The notes below the pieces were generated by a model, which saw only the letters and a program-made list of their open reading frames with translations, was not told the DNA's origin and ran no database searches. The position numbers were made by a program, and so were the translations under genes. From the NCBI GenBank assembly GCA_020846745.1, contig JADLDI010000062.1, forward strand, positions 1-64,000: 64,000 nucleotides of DNA, written 5' to 3'. This DNA comes from Bryobacterales bacterium (lineage in GTDB: Bacteria; Acidobacteriota; Terriglobia; Bryobacterales; Bryobacteraceae). Shown piece by piece: positions 35,231 through 43,764 of this stretch. Each line of letters begins with the position of its first letter. The first letter of the stretch is position 1.

Positions 35231-35657
35231 TGTCAACCTTGTTTTGGTTCAAGAGCCGGCTATTCGCCAAATGAAGAGAACCGGCTACAGAACTCGACTA
35301 AAGCCCGGAACGGAGACGCACACCTTCTATTCGCCAACGGAATGGGAAGGGAGGTTGAAGGCTCGACGTCACATCGATTCCGATACACACACCTATTTCA
35401 AAGCGGCTTGCAGCGAAGCCGGCAGCACACTCGCCGCCAACGCGGCTAAGAGCAGCTCATGGAGAGAAACTGTCGCGGAAACTTATTATCTAAGTGCTTC
35501 CGAAAACAAATTGTCTCACAAAGTTTTCTCGTGTCAACCACGAAAATGCCAACAAATCAGGCATTTCCAACCGGCCCGGGTGGAGTGTAGGAACCGTTAC
35601 AGAGAAAACGGAGTTCCGGACCTTCCACCTCGCCCGTGGTGGTTGACTTGGAAGACA
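35231..35657. other. non-coding leader region between the heptose operon and the small ORF
   Basis: A long plus-strand frame crosses this area but runs antisense into the GHMP kinase gene and has no family features. The minus strand shows only very short frames. An 11-nt direct repeat, CTATTCGCCAA on the plus strand, occurs at 35260-35270 and 35327-35337. A promoter-like element lies at 35510-35537. Confidence 0.5.
35510..35537 (-). promoter_or_regulatory. sigma70-like promoter
   Basis: On the minus strand TTGACA (35532-35537) is followed after 16 nt by GACAAT (35510-35515). Transcription would start near 35503 and give a leader of about 270 nt before the 53-aa frame. It lies downstream of the hddA stop codon. 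Confidence 0.45.
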
Positions 35658-36644
35658 TTACGAAGTCGTAACGAGAGCAGTACCTTCGAAGTCGAAGCGG
35701 ATGCGCAGTTCGCGCAGCCCATGCCGGCGGCAGAGCACTTCACGCAACTGCGTCTTGTTTTCGGTATAAAACATCAGGAATCCACCGCCACCTGCGCCGA
35801 CCACTTTGCCGCCGAGGGCGCCATTGCGGCGGGCCAGTTCGTAGAGGTCATCGATTGTGGAATTCGACATATTCGATGTGCGTTTTTTCTTGTTTTCCCA
35901 GTGGACGTGCATGATTTCGGCGAATTTGCGCAGGTCGCCCGCCTCAAGGGCAGCGCGAGAAGCCAAGCCCATATCCTTGACGCGGTGGAGATTCTCGATC
36001 ATGGCCTGATCCTGCGATTTGGACCGTTTGTCCTGATCGGCGAGCAGGGCGCCCGCCGAGCGGGTGTAGCCCGTAAAGACCAGGAATAGGTTGTCTTCGA
36101 GCGAGTGGAGGGTTTCGGCGTCGAGGCGTAACGGGTCCACGGTGACGTTACCGTCGGGGTTGAAGGTGAACGCGGTCAGGCCACCAAACGCGGCGATGTA
36201 TTGGTCCTGTTTTCCGACCGGTTCGCCGAGACGGTCGATTTCGATGTGGCACGCCTCTTCCGCCAGGGCGCGCTTCGTGACAGGTTGCCGGCAATGGGTG
36301 TGGATTCCGTAAAGCAAAGCTGTAGAGAACGATCCGGACGAGCCAAGGCCGGTTCCGGCCGGAATATCGGAGAGGGAGGTGATTTCGAGGAACTTGGGCT
36401 GGACGTTGTTGAGCAGGAGCGCCTCGCGAATGATCGGATGTTGAATGTCGACCAATTTAGTGACGCGCTCCAGGTGGGAGTACTTGATGATCAGATCTTC
36501 CTGAAAGGAGTTATGAACAGTGATGTAAACGTATTTGTCGATGGCGGCGGCAATCAGGAAGCCACCATGCTCACGGTAGTAGGAAGGCAGGTCGGTTCCT
36601 CCGCCACCGAGAGAGATGCGCATGGGGGAACGTGTGATGATCAT
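35658..36644 (-). CDS. hddA: GHMP kinase, D-glycero-D-manno-heptose 7-phosphate kinase-like
   Basis: The 328-aa GHMP kinase begins MIITRSPMRISLGGGGTDLPSYY. It has the phosphate-binding loop PAGTGLGSSGSFSTALL and the C-terminal GGKVVGAGGGGFLMF. This is the HddA-type kinase signature, which phosphorylates D-glycero-D-manno-heptose 7-phosphate at C1. The identification is strengthened by gmhA, gmhB and hddC in the same operon, the other three enzymes of the GDP-heptose route. Its start overlaps the oxidoreductase gene by 4 nt, and it is the last gene of the operon. Confidence 0.88.
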   Translation of the reverse strand: MIITRSPMRISLGGGGTDLPSYYREHGGFLIAAAIDKYVYITVHNSFQEDLIIKYSHLERVTKLVDIQHPIIREALLLNNVQPKFLEITSLSDIPAGTGLGSSGSFSTALLYGIHTHCRQPVTKRALAEEACHIEIDRLGEPVGKQDQYIAAFGGLTAFTFNPDGNVTVDPLRLDAETLHSLEDNLFLVFTGYTRSAGALLADQDKRSKSQDQAMIENLHRVKDMGLASRAALEAGDLRKFAEIMHVHWENKKKRTSNMSNSTIDDLYELARRNGALGGKVVGAGGGGFLMFYTENKTQLREVLCRRHGLRELRIRFDFEGTALVTTS

Positions 36645-37651
36645 GAGCGTTTCAGGTCCAAGGGCATTGAGGGATCAGCGGGGTAAAAGTGTTCCAGGAC
36701 ACGAAGAGCAGCTTGGGCATCGGCAACGGTAGGATTGGGCTGACGATTCAGGCGAATGTCTTCGAGGAAGGTAGCGAACTCCAGGTCCCAGGAGCGGTCG
36801 CCCCGAGGATACTCGTAGATCGTGGTCTCCGGCGGTCCCATTTCGGGCAGCATACGATACCAGGCGAGGCGTTCCGTGCCGTACGAACCGCCAAGGCCGG
36901 TGATCTCGAGTTTGCCGCCGCGCCCGGAGATCTCGAGGGAGAAGGTATTTTTCCACTCGGTCCAGGTGGCGTGAAGGAAGGCAGTCACGCGCTCGGGTGT
37001 TTCCAGCAGCAGGAACACGTTATCTTCAACAGGCATATCCCAAAAGTAGGTATGCAACGAGCCCTGAACGCGGGTGAAATCACCGGCGAACCAACGAGCG
37101 AGGTCGATAAGGTGCATGCCCTGGTCGATGCCTTCCCCGCCCCCGGAAATTTCGCCGACAGCGCGCCACTCGCGATCGTAGCCGATGCGCCCGCCGTGAC
37201 CGTAGCGTCCACGGATAAACATGAGCGGCCCGAGGGCGCCGGAATCGAAAATCTCGCGCGCCTTCTGAAGGGCCGGGTGGAAGCGATGATTAAAGCCGAT
37301 GCGCACCAGGGCACCGGTCCGCGAGGCGGCGGCGGCTACCAGGTCGAGTTCGGCGGCGCGGCGGGCCCCCGGCTTTTCGATGAGCACGTGCTTACCGGAG
37401 CCGGCCGCGGCGGCGGCAACGGGCGCGAGCAGGTTGTGCGGAGTTGCTACGATCACGAGATCGGCTTCGGGTGCTGTGGCGGCATCCTGCCAATGAATAA
37501 CGGCCCGCGCGCCGGTTTGCGCCGCCAGCGCCTCAGCACGCCGCGCGTCGGCATCGCAACAGACGGTGACACGGGCGGAGCCCAGGGATTTGGACCGCTT
37601 TTGGCCGATGAGGCCGCACCCGATGATAGCGACCCGGGTGGGATGAATCAT
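36641..37651 (-). CDS. Gfo/Idh/MocA family oxidoreductase
   Basis: From the ATG at 37651 the product is 336 aa. It opens with a Rossmann fold (RVAIIGCGLIGQKRSKSL). The family motif EKPGARRAAELDLV holds the conserved EKP lysine, and GFNHRFHPALQKAREI follows. The C-terminal domain continues through GGGEGIDQGMHLIDLARWF. These enzymes oxidise or reduce sugars with NAD(P). Here it probably modifies a nucleotide-activated heptose or a related sugar. The 46 residues encoded upstream to 37789 are not family-like. It overlaps hddA by 4 nt. Confidence 0.87.
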   Translation of the reverse strand: MIHPTRVAIIGCGLIGQKRSKSLGSARVTVCCDADARRAEALAAQTGARAVIHWQDAATAPEADLVIVATPHNLLAPVAAAAAGSGKHVLIEKPGARRAAELDLVAAAASRTGALVRIGFNHRFHPALQKAREIFDSGALGPLMFIRGRYGHGGRIGYDREWRAVGEISGGGEGIDQGMHLIDLARWFAGDFTRVQGSLHTYFWDMPVEDNVFLLLETPERVTAFLHATWTEWKNTFSLEISGRGGKLEITGLGGSYGTERLAWYRMLPEMGPPETTIYEYPRGDRSWDLEFATFLEDIRLNRQPNPTVADAQAALRVLEHFYPADPSMPLDLKRS

Positions 37652-37733
37652 GAGAATGTTCTCGTCCTCTTCAACGACATGTCGTGAACTGCGACCGCCC
37701 TCACAGTGAAGTGCGGCCAAGGTGCCGAAAATC

Positions 37734-38624
37734 TCACTTCCAGGGAAGCCCCCGTTCGGCAGGGACGATCCGGCGCAAGGTGTATACATCGGTGCGCCTC
37801 AGGTGATCGGTCAATTGGGGGAAATCGCTCCAAGGGTCCCAAACGGCGGAGATCAGTTTTCCCGTGATCCCATCCGAGGCGCGCGAGGCGAGAAATGCAC
37901 AGCAGGCGGCAGCTTTGGCGGCAGTTTTGTCTGATTCGGTGTCGGGGGTTGACTGTACCACTTTGACCGCCTCGGCGTAATTCTCGTGACCGACCACGTC
38001 TGGCCCGGCCTCGATAATCTCGCGCAATAACGCCGTATTCATAGCGCCGGGCGCGATGGCGTTGATGTCGATGCTAAGTTGCTGCTGCGCAAATTCATCG
38101 GCGAGCGTTTCGGCCAACCGCACAATTGCCGTTTTTGAAACCGCATAGGCCGTGAGGAAGGGTCGCGATTTAGTGGCTCCGCCGCCGGATAGCAGGACGA
38201 TTTTGCCGCGTTCGGACCGTTCGAGGAGCGGCAGAAACGCCCGGATCGCATACGCGGACCCGCCGAGGTTCACCTGAACCGTGTGGAGCCAGTAGTCCCA
38301 GTCGGTTTTCTGCAATGGGCCGAACGGACCGTGGATGCCGGCGTTCGAAACCAGCACGTCCACGCCCCCCAAAGTCTGCTGGGCTATCGCAGCCAAGCGG
38401 TCCAGGTCGGCTGTAACCGAAACATCCGCAGCCGCGGTGTGGATCTCTGCTGCGGGAAACTGACCGTGCAACCGGGCGGCGGCTTCGTCAAGACCCGGGA
38501 GGTTGCGCGCGCATAGGAGCAACCGCGCTCCCTGCCCGAGGAGAGTTCGCGCAATCTCGAGACCGAGCCCGCGCGAAGCCCCGGTGATGACACACCGGCG
38601 ATTGCTGAGTGCGTCAGTGGTCAT
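37734..38624 (-). CDS. short-chain dehydrogenase/reductase
   Basis: From the ATG at 38624 the product is 296 aa, a classical SDR. It has the TGASRGLG cofactor loop, DVLVSNAGIHG, a Ser-containing strand LLSGGGA, and YAVSK, which gives the catalytic Tyr and Lys. NAIAPGAMNTALL is the usual motif after the active site. The C-terminus is longer than usual and contains two adjacent cysteines. The substrate is unknown; the operon suggests a sugar. It overlaps the upstream epimerase gene by 11 nt, and 82 nt separate it from the next gene. Confidence 0.87.
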   Translation of the reverse strand: MTTDALSNRRCVITGASRGLGLEIARTLLGQGARLLLCARNLPGLDEAAARLHGQFPAAEIHTAAADVSVTADLDRLAAIAQQTLGGVDVLVSNAGIHGPFGPLQKTDWDYWLHTVQVNLGGSAYAIRAFLPLLERSERGKIVLLSGGGATKSRPFLTAYAVSKTAIVRLAETLADEFAQQQLSIDINAIAPGAMNTALLREIIEAGPDVVGHENYAEAVKVVQSTPDTESDKTAAKAAACCAFLASRASDGITGKLISAVWDPWSDFPQLTDHLRRTDVYTLRRIVPAERGLPWK

Positions 38625-39576
38625 CGCGAGAGTCGAGTAGCCAGGGGTTCGCCTGCAGGTATTCGATGGTGGAAACGATGCCTTCACGAATCGAGTACCG
38701 CGGTTTCCAGCCGAGCGACCGGATGGCTGAACAATCCAGGAAAATGAATGGGTTATCGCCGATCCAGCCGCGATCTCCGCCGGAATAAGTGCGCTGCGGG
38801 TTCACCCCGATGGTCTGGCAGATCCAGCCGACCGAATCGTTTACTTCGCAGTATTCGTCGGTGCCCAGATTGTAGATGCTGACGCGATCAGGCGCACGCT
38901 CCACTGCGGTCATGATCGCCGACACGCAATCCGATACGTGCAGGTAGCTCTTTCGCTGCTTGCCGTTCCCGAGAATGTGGAGCGACTCGGGGTGTGATCG
39001 CAACTGCTTCAGAAAATCGAAAACGTGACCGTGTGAGTATCGCGGGCCCAGAATGGAGACGAACCGGAAAATCAGCGCCCTGATGCCAAATGCCTCAGAA
39101 AACGCGGAGATCAGACCTTCGGCCGCCAGCTTAGACGCGCCATACAGAGAGGTTTGGATTGGGAAAGGCGCGGTTTCAGGCGTGGGGATCACGGCGGCTT
39201 CGCCGTACACGGATCCTGTCGAGGAAAATGCGATGGCTGGAACATTATTGAGGCGCATCGCTTCCAGCACGTTGTAGGTCGCGATCGTGTTCTGCTCCAT
39301 GTCGAGCCGGGTGTGCTCGGGACCATGCCGCACGTCCGCGTTGGCCGCCAGGTGGAACACCATTTCAGCGCCCGTCATTGCCTCTCGAAGCGTATCGAAA
39401 TCCAGCAGATCCGCCTGAATCAGCTTGAAATTCGAATTCCTCAATGCGGAATCGATGAACTCCATCCGCCCCGTGATCAGCTTGTCATAGCCGATCACCG
39501 TATGGCCCACGGTCAGCAAATGGTCCGCAAGGTTTGATCCTATAAATCCGGCCGCGCCGGTAATGAATATGCGCAC
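38614..39576 (-). CDS. NAD-dependent sugar epimerase/dehydratase (extended SDR)
   Basis: The 320-aa protein has the full extended-SDR set: TGAAGFIGSNLADHLL, HLAANADVRHG, FSSTGSVYGE, YGASK with catalytic Tyr and Lys, and RKSYLHVSDCVSAI. It resembles nucleotide-sugar 4-epimerases or GDP-sugar modifying enzymes. In this operon it could act on GDP-heptose. The exact reaction cannot be told from the sequence. It follows the transaldolase gene after 15 nt. Confidence 0.88.
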   Translation of the reverse strand: MRIFITGAAGFIGSNLADHLLTVGHTVIGYDKLITGRMEFIDSALRNSNFKLIQADLLDFDTLREAMTGAEMVFHLAANADVRHGPEHTRLDMEQNTIATYNVLEAMRLNNVPAIAFSSTGSVYGEAAVIPTPETAPFPIQTSLYGASKLAAEGLISAFSEAFGIRALIFRFVSILGPRYSHGHVFDFLKQLRSHPESLHILGNGKQRKSYLHVSDCVSAIMTAVERAPDRVSIYNLGTDEYCEVNDSVGWICQTIGVNPQRTYSGGDRGWIGDNPFIFLDCSAIRSLGWKPRYSIREGIVSTIEYLQANPWLLDSRDDH

Positions 39577-39591
39577 GTTAGTTGGGTAGGT

Positions 39592-40305
39592 CTACAGTGT
39601 GAAGCCGGAGCTGACCGCATCGTTGCGGAACATCTTTACAGTGTCCAGCGAGTATTCCGTTAAATCCTTGCCGACGAGCGACAGCTTCGCCAGGATATCC
39701 GGCGTTGCCGTGATGATGTGACAGCCTACCTGGGCCGCTTGGACTACGTTGAGCAGTTCCCGCGGGCTGGCCCATATGAGTTCCATCTGCGGATGAGGCC
39801 GCATAATGTCGACTGCTTCCGCCATCATGGGGACTGGATCACGGCCCGTATCGGCAACGCGTCCCGCAAATACCGAGATGCATGCCGGCGCGCCGCCGGC
39901 CAGGGCACTGCAAATGTCGCGGACCTGGTCAAGCGTCAACAGCGCAGTCACGTTCAGTTGAATGCCTTCACGGGTCAGCTTCGCGACAAGCGGAGCCGCC
40001 GATTCTGCTCGCGTGTTCGTGACAGGAATCTTAACGTAAACGTTCGAGCCCAAAGAGGCGATCTTCCGGGCCTGGCGCTCCATTTCGTCGAAGTCGTCAG
40101 CGAACACTTCAAGGGAGATGGGGCGGTCCGGGATCGACTGCAGCAGGTCGCGCGCAAACGCCTCATAATCCGTAATCCCCGCCTTCTTCATCAGGGTCGG
40201 ATTGGTGGTGAACCCCTGGATCAGCGGGTTCTTATAAAGATTCAGGATGGCGTTCTTATCAGCGCCGTCGGCGAAGATCTTAACTTTGAGTTGCTCAGCG
40301 GTCAT
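39592..40305 (-). CDS. transaldolase family protein
   Basis: The 237-aa protein is a short transaldolase/fructose-6-phosphate aldolase-type TIM barrel. Visible motifs are KIFADGADKNAILNLY, GFTTNPTLMKKAG, the Schiff-base lysine in VYVKIPVTN, and ISVFAGRVADTGRDP. Transaldolase makes sedoheptulose 7-phosphate from fructose 6-phosphate and erythrose 4-phosphate. Sedoheptulose 7-phosphate is the substrate of GmhA, encoded two genes upstream, so this enzyme probably feeds the heptose pathway. It is closely spaced with both neighbours (12-15 nt). Confidence 0.88.
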   Translation of the reverse strand: MTAEQLKVKIFADGADKNAILNLYKNPLIQGFTTNPTLMKKAGITDYEAFARDLLQSIPDRPISLEVFADDFDEMERQARKIASLGSNVYVKIPVTNTRAESAAPLVAKLTREGIQLNVTALLTLDQVRDICSALAGGAPACISVFAGRVADTGRDPVPMMAEAVDIMRPHPQMELIWASPRELLNVVQAAQVGCHIITATPDILAKLSLVGKDLTEYSLDTVKMFRNDAVSSGFTL

Positions 40306-40317
40306 AGGGCAATAGAA

Positions 40318-40860
40318 TTACACTCCCGCGTGCTGCAAAATCCAAGCCGCGGCTTCCGGCAAAGACGATACGGTTTGGTCCGGCGCGCGGGTTGGGCCGC
40401 GCTCGGCGTAGCGGTAATCGATCAGCACCGTTCGGCATCCGGCTGCGTGCCCGGCGTCGATGTCCCGCCAACGGTCGCCTACCATATAGCAATCGGCCAA
40501 AGTCAGGCCATACTCCATAGCGGCTCGATGAAAAAGTCCCGGTAGCGGCTTCCGGCAGTCGCAATTATCGGCATCGTCATGCGGACACACATAGACGTGG
40601 TCGAGCGGCAACCGCTCGGACAAGTAGTCGTTGATCGCGTTCAACGCAACTGGGTCCTGGGTTCCCCGGGCGACGTCCGGCTGGTTGGTTACCACGAGCA
40701 ACCGAAACCCCGCCTGTCGCAGCGAATCGAGTGCCTCCGGCACACCCTGAGGGATCTCCACTTCCTCGATCGTTGAGGGGGGATAGGGTTTGTTGTTGCG
40801 CGTCAACGCGCGGTTTAGCACTCCGTCGCGATCGAGGAACACGGCACGGCCACCGTTCAT
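40318..40860 (-). CDS. gmhB: HAD phosphatase, heptose 1,7-bisphosphate phosphatase-like
   Basis: From the ATG at 40860 the product is 180 aa, the usual GmhB size. HAD motif I is VFLDRDGVLN, VVTNQPDVARG is motif II, CPHDDADNCDCRKPLPG is the zinc-binding loop and lysine segment, and MVGDRWRDIDAG is motif IV. GmhB removes the C7 phosphate of heptose 1,7-bisphosphate. The frame upstream to 41178 runs through gmhA in another frame and was discarded. It overlaps gmhA by 4 nt. Confidence 0.92.
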   Translation of the reverse strand: MNGGRAVFLDRDGVLNRALTRNNKPYPPSTIEEVEIPQGVPEALDSLRQAGFRLLVVTNQPDVARGTQDPVALNAINDYLSERLPLDHVYVCPHDDADNCDCRKPLPGLFHRAAMEYGLTLADCYMVGDRWRDIDAGHAAGCRTVLIDYRYAERGPTRAPDQTVSSLPEAAAWILQHAGV

Positions 40861-41453
40861 TTCACCGATTCCCACTTCGTTTGCGCCTGTTTTAGCAGCG
40901 GATGCGAAACAAACAAGTGCCAAACCACGGCCTGAAATGCCTCCGAATGCGGCGTCACATGCGTAGGGTTCACCACCGGAACCACTACGCAGGCATCGGC
41001 AACTTGAGCCGTGTACCCGCCGTCTCGACCGACAATTCCGGTAATCCGGGCGCCGACTGATTTGGCGTGGTTCACTGCGGCTACCAGATTCGGCGAAACG
41101 TTTTGTTCCAGATTCCCGCCGCCTACCGAGAAGACGAGCAATGTGTCCTTTGCGCACAATCGTGACACTTTCAGCCACGAGTCGAACACGCCGGCCCAGC
41201 CCTCGTCATTTGTGCGCGCCGTCAGCTCCGAGACATTGTCCGTGGGCGCATACGTTTCGATCCCGCAAATCTTGCGGAAGTCGTTCACCGCGTGCGAGGC
41301 ATTGGCCGCCGACCCGCCGACTCCCAAAATAAACAGCCTGCCGCCGTTCGTGCGAGTATCGGCCAGAATCTCTACACACCGGTCGATCGTCTGGGCATCG
41401 AGCCCCTGCACAACTTTGATGGTCTCTGCGAGATAAGAAGCGGTGAAGGACAT
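40857..41453 (-). CDS. gmhA: SIS-domain sedoheptulose 7-phosphate isomerase-like protein
   Basis: The 198-aa SIS protein has GGRLFILGVGGSAANASHAVNDF, the phosphosugar-binding loop, followed by the serine-rich FSVGGGN and THVTPHSEAFQAVVWH. It matches GmhA, which isomerises sedoheptulose 7-phosphate to D-glycero-D-manno-heptose 7-phosphate, the first step of heptose activation. The assignment is supported by hddC, gmhB and hddA in the same operon. It lies 7 nt after hddC. Confidence 0.9.
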   Translation of the reverse strand: MSFTASYLAETIKVVQGLDAQTIDRCVEILADTRTNGGRLFILGVGGSAANASHAVNDFRKICGIETYAPTDNVSELTARTNDEGWAGVFDSWLKVSRLCAKDTLLVFSVGGGNLEQNVSPNLVAAVNHAKSVGARITGIVGRDGGYTAQVADACVVVPVVNPTHVTPHSEAFQAVVWHLFVSHPLLKQAQTKWESVK

Positions 41454-41460
41454 GAGTTAG

Positions 41461-42168
41461 TTAGTGTTTCGCAAGCAGTGCGTCGAGTTCCTGCAGGCCC
41501 TGGTGTGAGCCGATTTCATAGAACCGCTCGTGGATTTCGTAAGCGGCCAACTGATTCTGCGCGAGCAGAGTTTGATAAAGGTCCGCTAAATCCCACTGGG
41601 TAGCGCCTGCGGGTGGGCCCGCGGCAAACGCCGCATGGCGAAACGCGCCTAGCCCATAATCGATATGCTGCATTGCCTCCGTTCGCTGTTTCTTATCGTA
41701 CTTCAAGATCTTGCCATCAGCGAAAACTACATTGGAAGTATCGTAAAGCGAATCGTTCTTAAAAACGGTCATCAGCGCCAGTTTGCCGGAATCGACGAAG
41801 TAGTGCCCAACAGGTTCGAACGCGGTCGGCAGATACGAGTCGCCATACAGAACAAAGAATGGCGAATCTTGCGGCAGCAGAGGCAACGCCTGGTCCAACG
41901 CTCCGGCCGTACCACGCAAAGTTGGACCGTCATACGAATACCGCACCTCCAATCCGAAATCCGAACCGTTCCCCACGGCCTCTTCCACCTGCTCGCCCAG
42001 AAAACCCAGGCACAGCACCACCAACCCGACACCGTTGTCGCGCAGCAAACGCAGCTGATGAAAGATGAATGGCTCACCGGCCACCGTTAACAGTGCTTTG
42101 GGCACCTTCTCGGTCAAGGGCCGCAAGCGGGTCGCCAGTCCGCCGGCTAGAATCGCTGTCGGTAGCAT
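41461..42168 (-). CDS. hddC: nucleotidyltransferase, heptose 1-phosphate guanylyltransferase-like
   Basis: From the ATG at 42168 the product is 235 aa. It begins with the nucleotidyltransferase signature AILAGGLATRLRPLTEKVPKALL, with GEPFIFHQLRLLR and FFVLYGDSYL completing the nucleotide site. It resembles HddC, which makes GDP-D-glycero-D-manno-heptose, though other sugar-1-phosphate nucleotidyltransferases look similar. The operon context favours heptose. An alternative start at 42213 adds 15 residues. It is the first gene of the eight-gene operon and is divergent from a DUF1501 gene. Confidence 0.86.
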   Translation of the reverse strand: MLPTAILAGGLATRLRPLTEKVPKALLTVAGEPFIFHQLRLLRDNGVGLVVLCLGFLGEQVEEAVGNGSDFGLEVRYSYDGPTLRGTAGALDQALPLLPQDSPFFVLYGDSYLPTAFEPVGHYFVDSGKLALMTVFKNDSLYDTSNVVFADGKILKYDKKQRTEAMQHIDYGLGAFRHAAFAAGPPAGATQWDLADLYQTLLAQNQLAAYEIHERFYEIGSHQGLQELDALLAKH

Positions 42169-42243
42169 CAGATTCGATGGTACCGGACGGCGCTCGAAAC
42201 CGGGCGAAGACATTGGGCACAAAGAGTTTGATAGAATTCCGGC

Positions 42244-43626
42244 ATGTTGAGCGATCGGCGGAGTTTTCTCCAGACCCTGGGCGCTGGATTCGGAATGCTG
42301 GGCCTGCGTGGCACGCTTGAGGCCGCTACCACCGGCGGGCCGTTGCGGCAGACTCACTTTCCGGCCAAAGCGAAGCGAGTCATCTTCCTGTTTCTGAACG
42401 GTGGCATGTCTCAGGTGGACACCTTCGACCCCAAGCCCGCGCTGACCAAGTACAACGGCAAGGCTCTGCCGGGCGAGAAGATCGTCACTGACCGTGCTTC
42501 CGGCAACCTGATGGAATCGCCCTGGAAATTCCAGAAATACGGGCAATCAGGCCTGGAAGTATCGCAAATCTTCCCCGAAATCGCCAAGCGCATCGATGAC
42601 TTCTGCGTCATTCGCAGCATGTATGCCGACAACGGCAATCACGGACCCTCATTGCAACTGATGAACTGCGGCCACCAGTTGCCGGGCCGACCCTCCATGG
42701 GCTCGTGGGTTACCTACGGGCTTGGCACCGAAAACCAGAACCTCCCCGGCTTTGTGGTCCTCTGCCCCGGCTTTCCCGTGCTCGGTAGTTCTTTATGGTC
42801 CTCGGGCTACATGCCGTCCCAGTACAACGGCGTCCACATTCAGAACAACGCCGTCGAACCGGAAAAGCTGATCCCTAATCTTGGCGTCGGCAGCAGCGAG
42901 AAACAGAATCAGCTTGGGTTACTCTCGAAGCTCAACAAGATGTACGTCGAGCGCCTGGGTGGCGAGCAGCCTGAAGTCGAAGCGGCGGTTCGTGCCCTTG
43001 AATCGGGATACCGGCTCCAGATGGATGCGATGGACGCCTTCGACATCCGGAAGGAGCCTGAAAAGATCCGCGCCCGGTACGATCTCTACCAGGATCCGCG
43101 CGGCGACTTCGGCCGTGGCTGCCTGCTTGCGCGCCGGTTGATTGAACGGGGCGTCCGCATGGTCCAGGTCTTCTTTGGCAACTTCCAGCCCTGGGATCAC
43201 CACGACGACATTCGAATTCATGCCAAGTTGGCTCAGCAATCCGATGGTCCTATTGCTGCGCTCATTGACGATCTCAAAGAGCGCGGCCTGTTCGACGAAA
43301 CCCTCATCATCATTGGCAGCGAATTTGGCCGCACTCCGATGATCCAGAACTCCGGCTTAGAGAAGTTAGGAAACGGCCGCGATCACAACGTGCATGGGTT
43401 TACGGTGCTGCTGGCCGGCGGTGGCGTCAAAGGTGGCACCGCGTACGGTGAGACCGACGAATTCGGACTTCGCGCGGCGGTGAATAAGGTCCACGTGCAC
43501 GACCTCCACGCCACCATTCTCCACTTGCTCGGTTTCGACCACCTGCGCTTAACCTACCGCTACGCAGGCCGCGATTTCCGGTTGACGGATGTTCATGGCA
43601 ACGTCGTGAAGCCGATTATTGCCTAA
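42244..43626 (+). CDS. DUF1501 family protein, unpaired
   Basis: The 460-aa DUF1501 protein starts with a Tat-type leader (SDRRSFLQTLGAGFGMLGL). It then has FLNGGMSQVDTFDPKPAL, NHGPSLQLMNCGHQ, GSEFGRTPMIQN, GRDHNVHGFTVLLAGGGVKGG and DLHATILHLLGFDHLRLTY. Unlike the other two DUF1501 genes in this window, no DUF1549/1553 gene is next to it. TAGAAT lies 6 nt before the ATG (42232-42237) with no Shine-Dalgarno, suggesting a leaderless message. The biochemical function of the family is unknown. Confidence 0.9.
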   Translation: MLSDRRSFLQTLGAGFGMLGLRGTLEAATTGGPLRQTHFPAKAKRVIFLFLNGGMSQVDTFDPKPALTKYNGKALPGEKIVTDRASGNLMESPWKFQKYGQSGLEVSQIFPEIAKRIDDFCVIRSMYADNGNHGPSLQLMNCGHQLPGRPSMGSWVTYGLGTENQNLPGFVVLCPGFPVLGSSLWSSGYMPSQYNGVHIQNNAVEPEKLIPNLGVGSSEKQNQLGLLSKLNKMYVERLGGEQPEVEAAVRALESGYRLQMDAMDAFDIRKEPEKIRARYDLYQDPRGDFGRGCLLARRLIERGVRMVQVFFGNFQPWDHHDDIRIHAKLAQQSDGPIAALIDDLKERGLFDETLIIIGSEFGRTPMIQNSGLEKLGNGRDHNVHGFTVLLAGGGVKGGTAYGETDEFGLRAAVNKVHVHDLHATILHLLGFDHLRLTYRYAGRDFRLTDVHGNVVKPIIA

Positions 43627-43638
43627 GTTCTGCTCCAG

Positions 43639-43664
43639 CTCGGGCCTATCCCTCGGGCCTATCC
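43639..43664. repeat. 13-bp tandem direct repeat
   Basis: CTCGGGCCTATCC is repeated perfectly twice, end to end, 12 nt after the DUF1501 stop. It lies in the 138-nt gap between convergent genes, which otherwise shows no gene. Confidence 0.7.
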
Positions 43665-43764
43665 AAGATACAGTAGAACGTCAAGGCTGAGGCGCCGCGA
43701 AGCCCGATGTCCCTGCCGAGCTTATGGCGAACGCGTACCCCGCTCGACCACACGCTCGTGGCGG

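Noticed and set aside
35202..36089. Long plus-strand frame of 295 codons
   Set aside because: It runs antisense through the GHMP kinase gene, which has clear family motifs; its own translation shows no family features.
36689..37687. 332-codon plus-strand frame
   Set aside because: Antisense to the Gfo/Idh/MocA gene, which has its Rossmann and EKP motifs in frame; a shadow frame.
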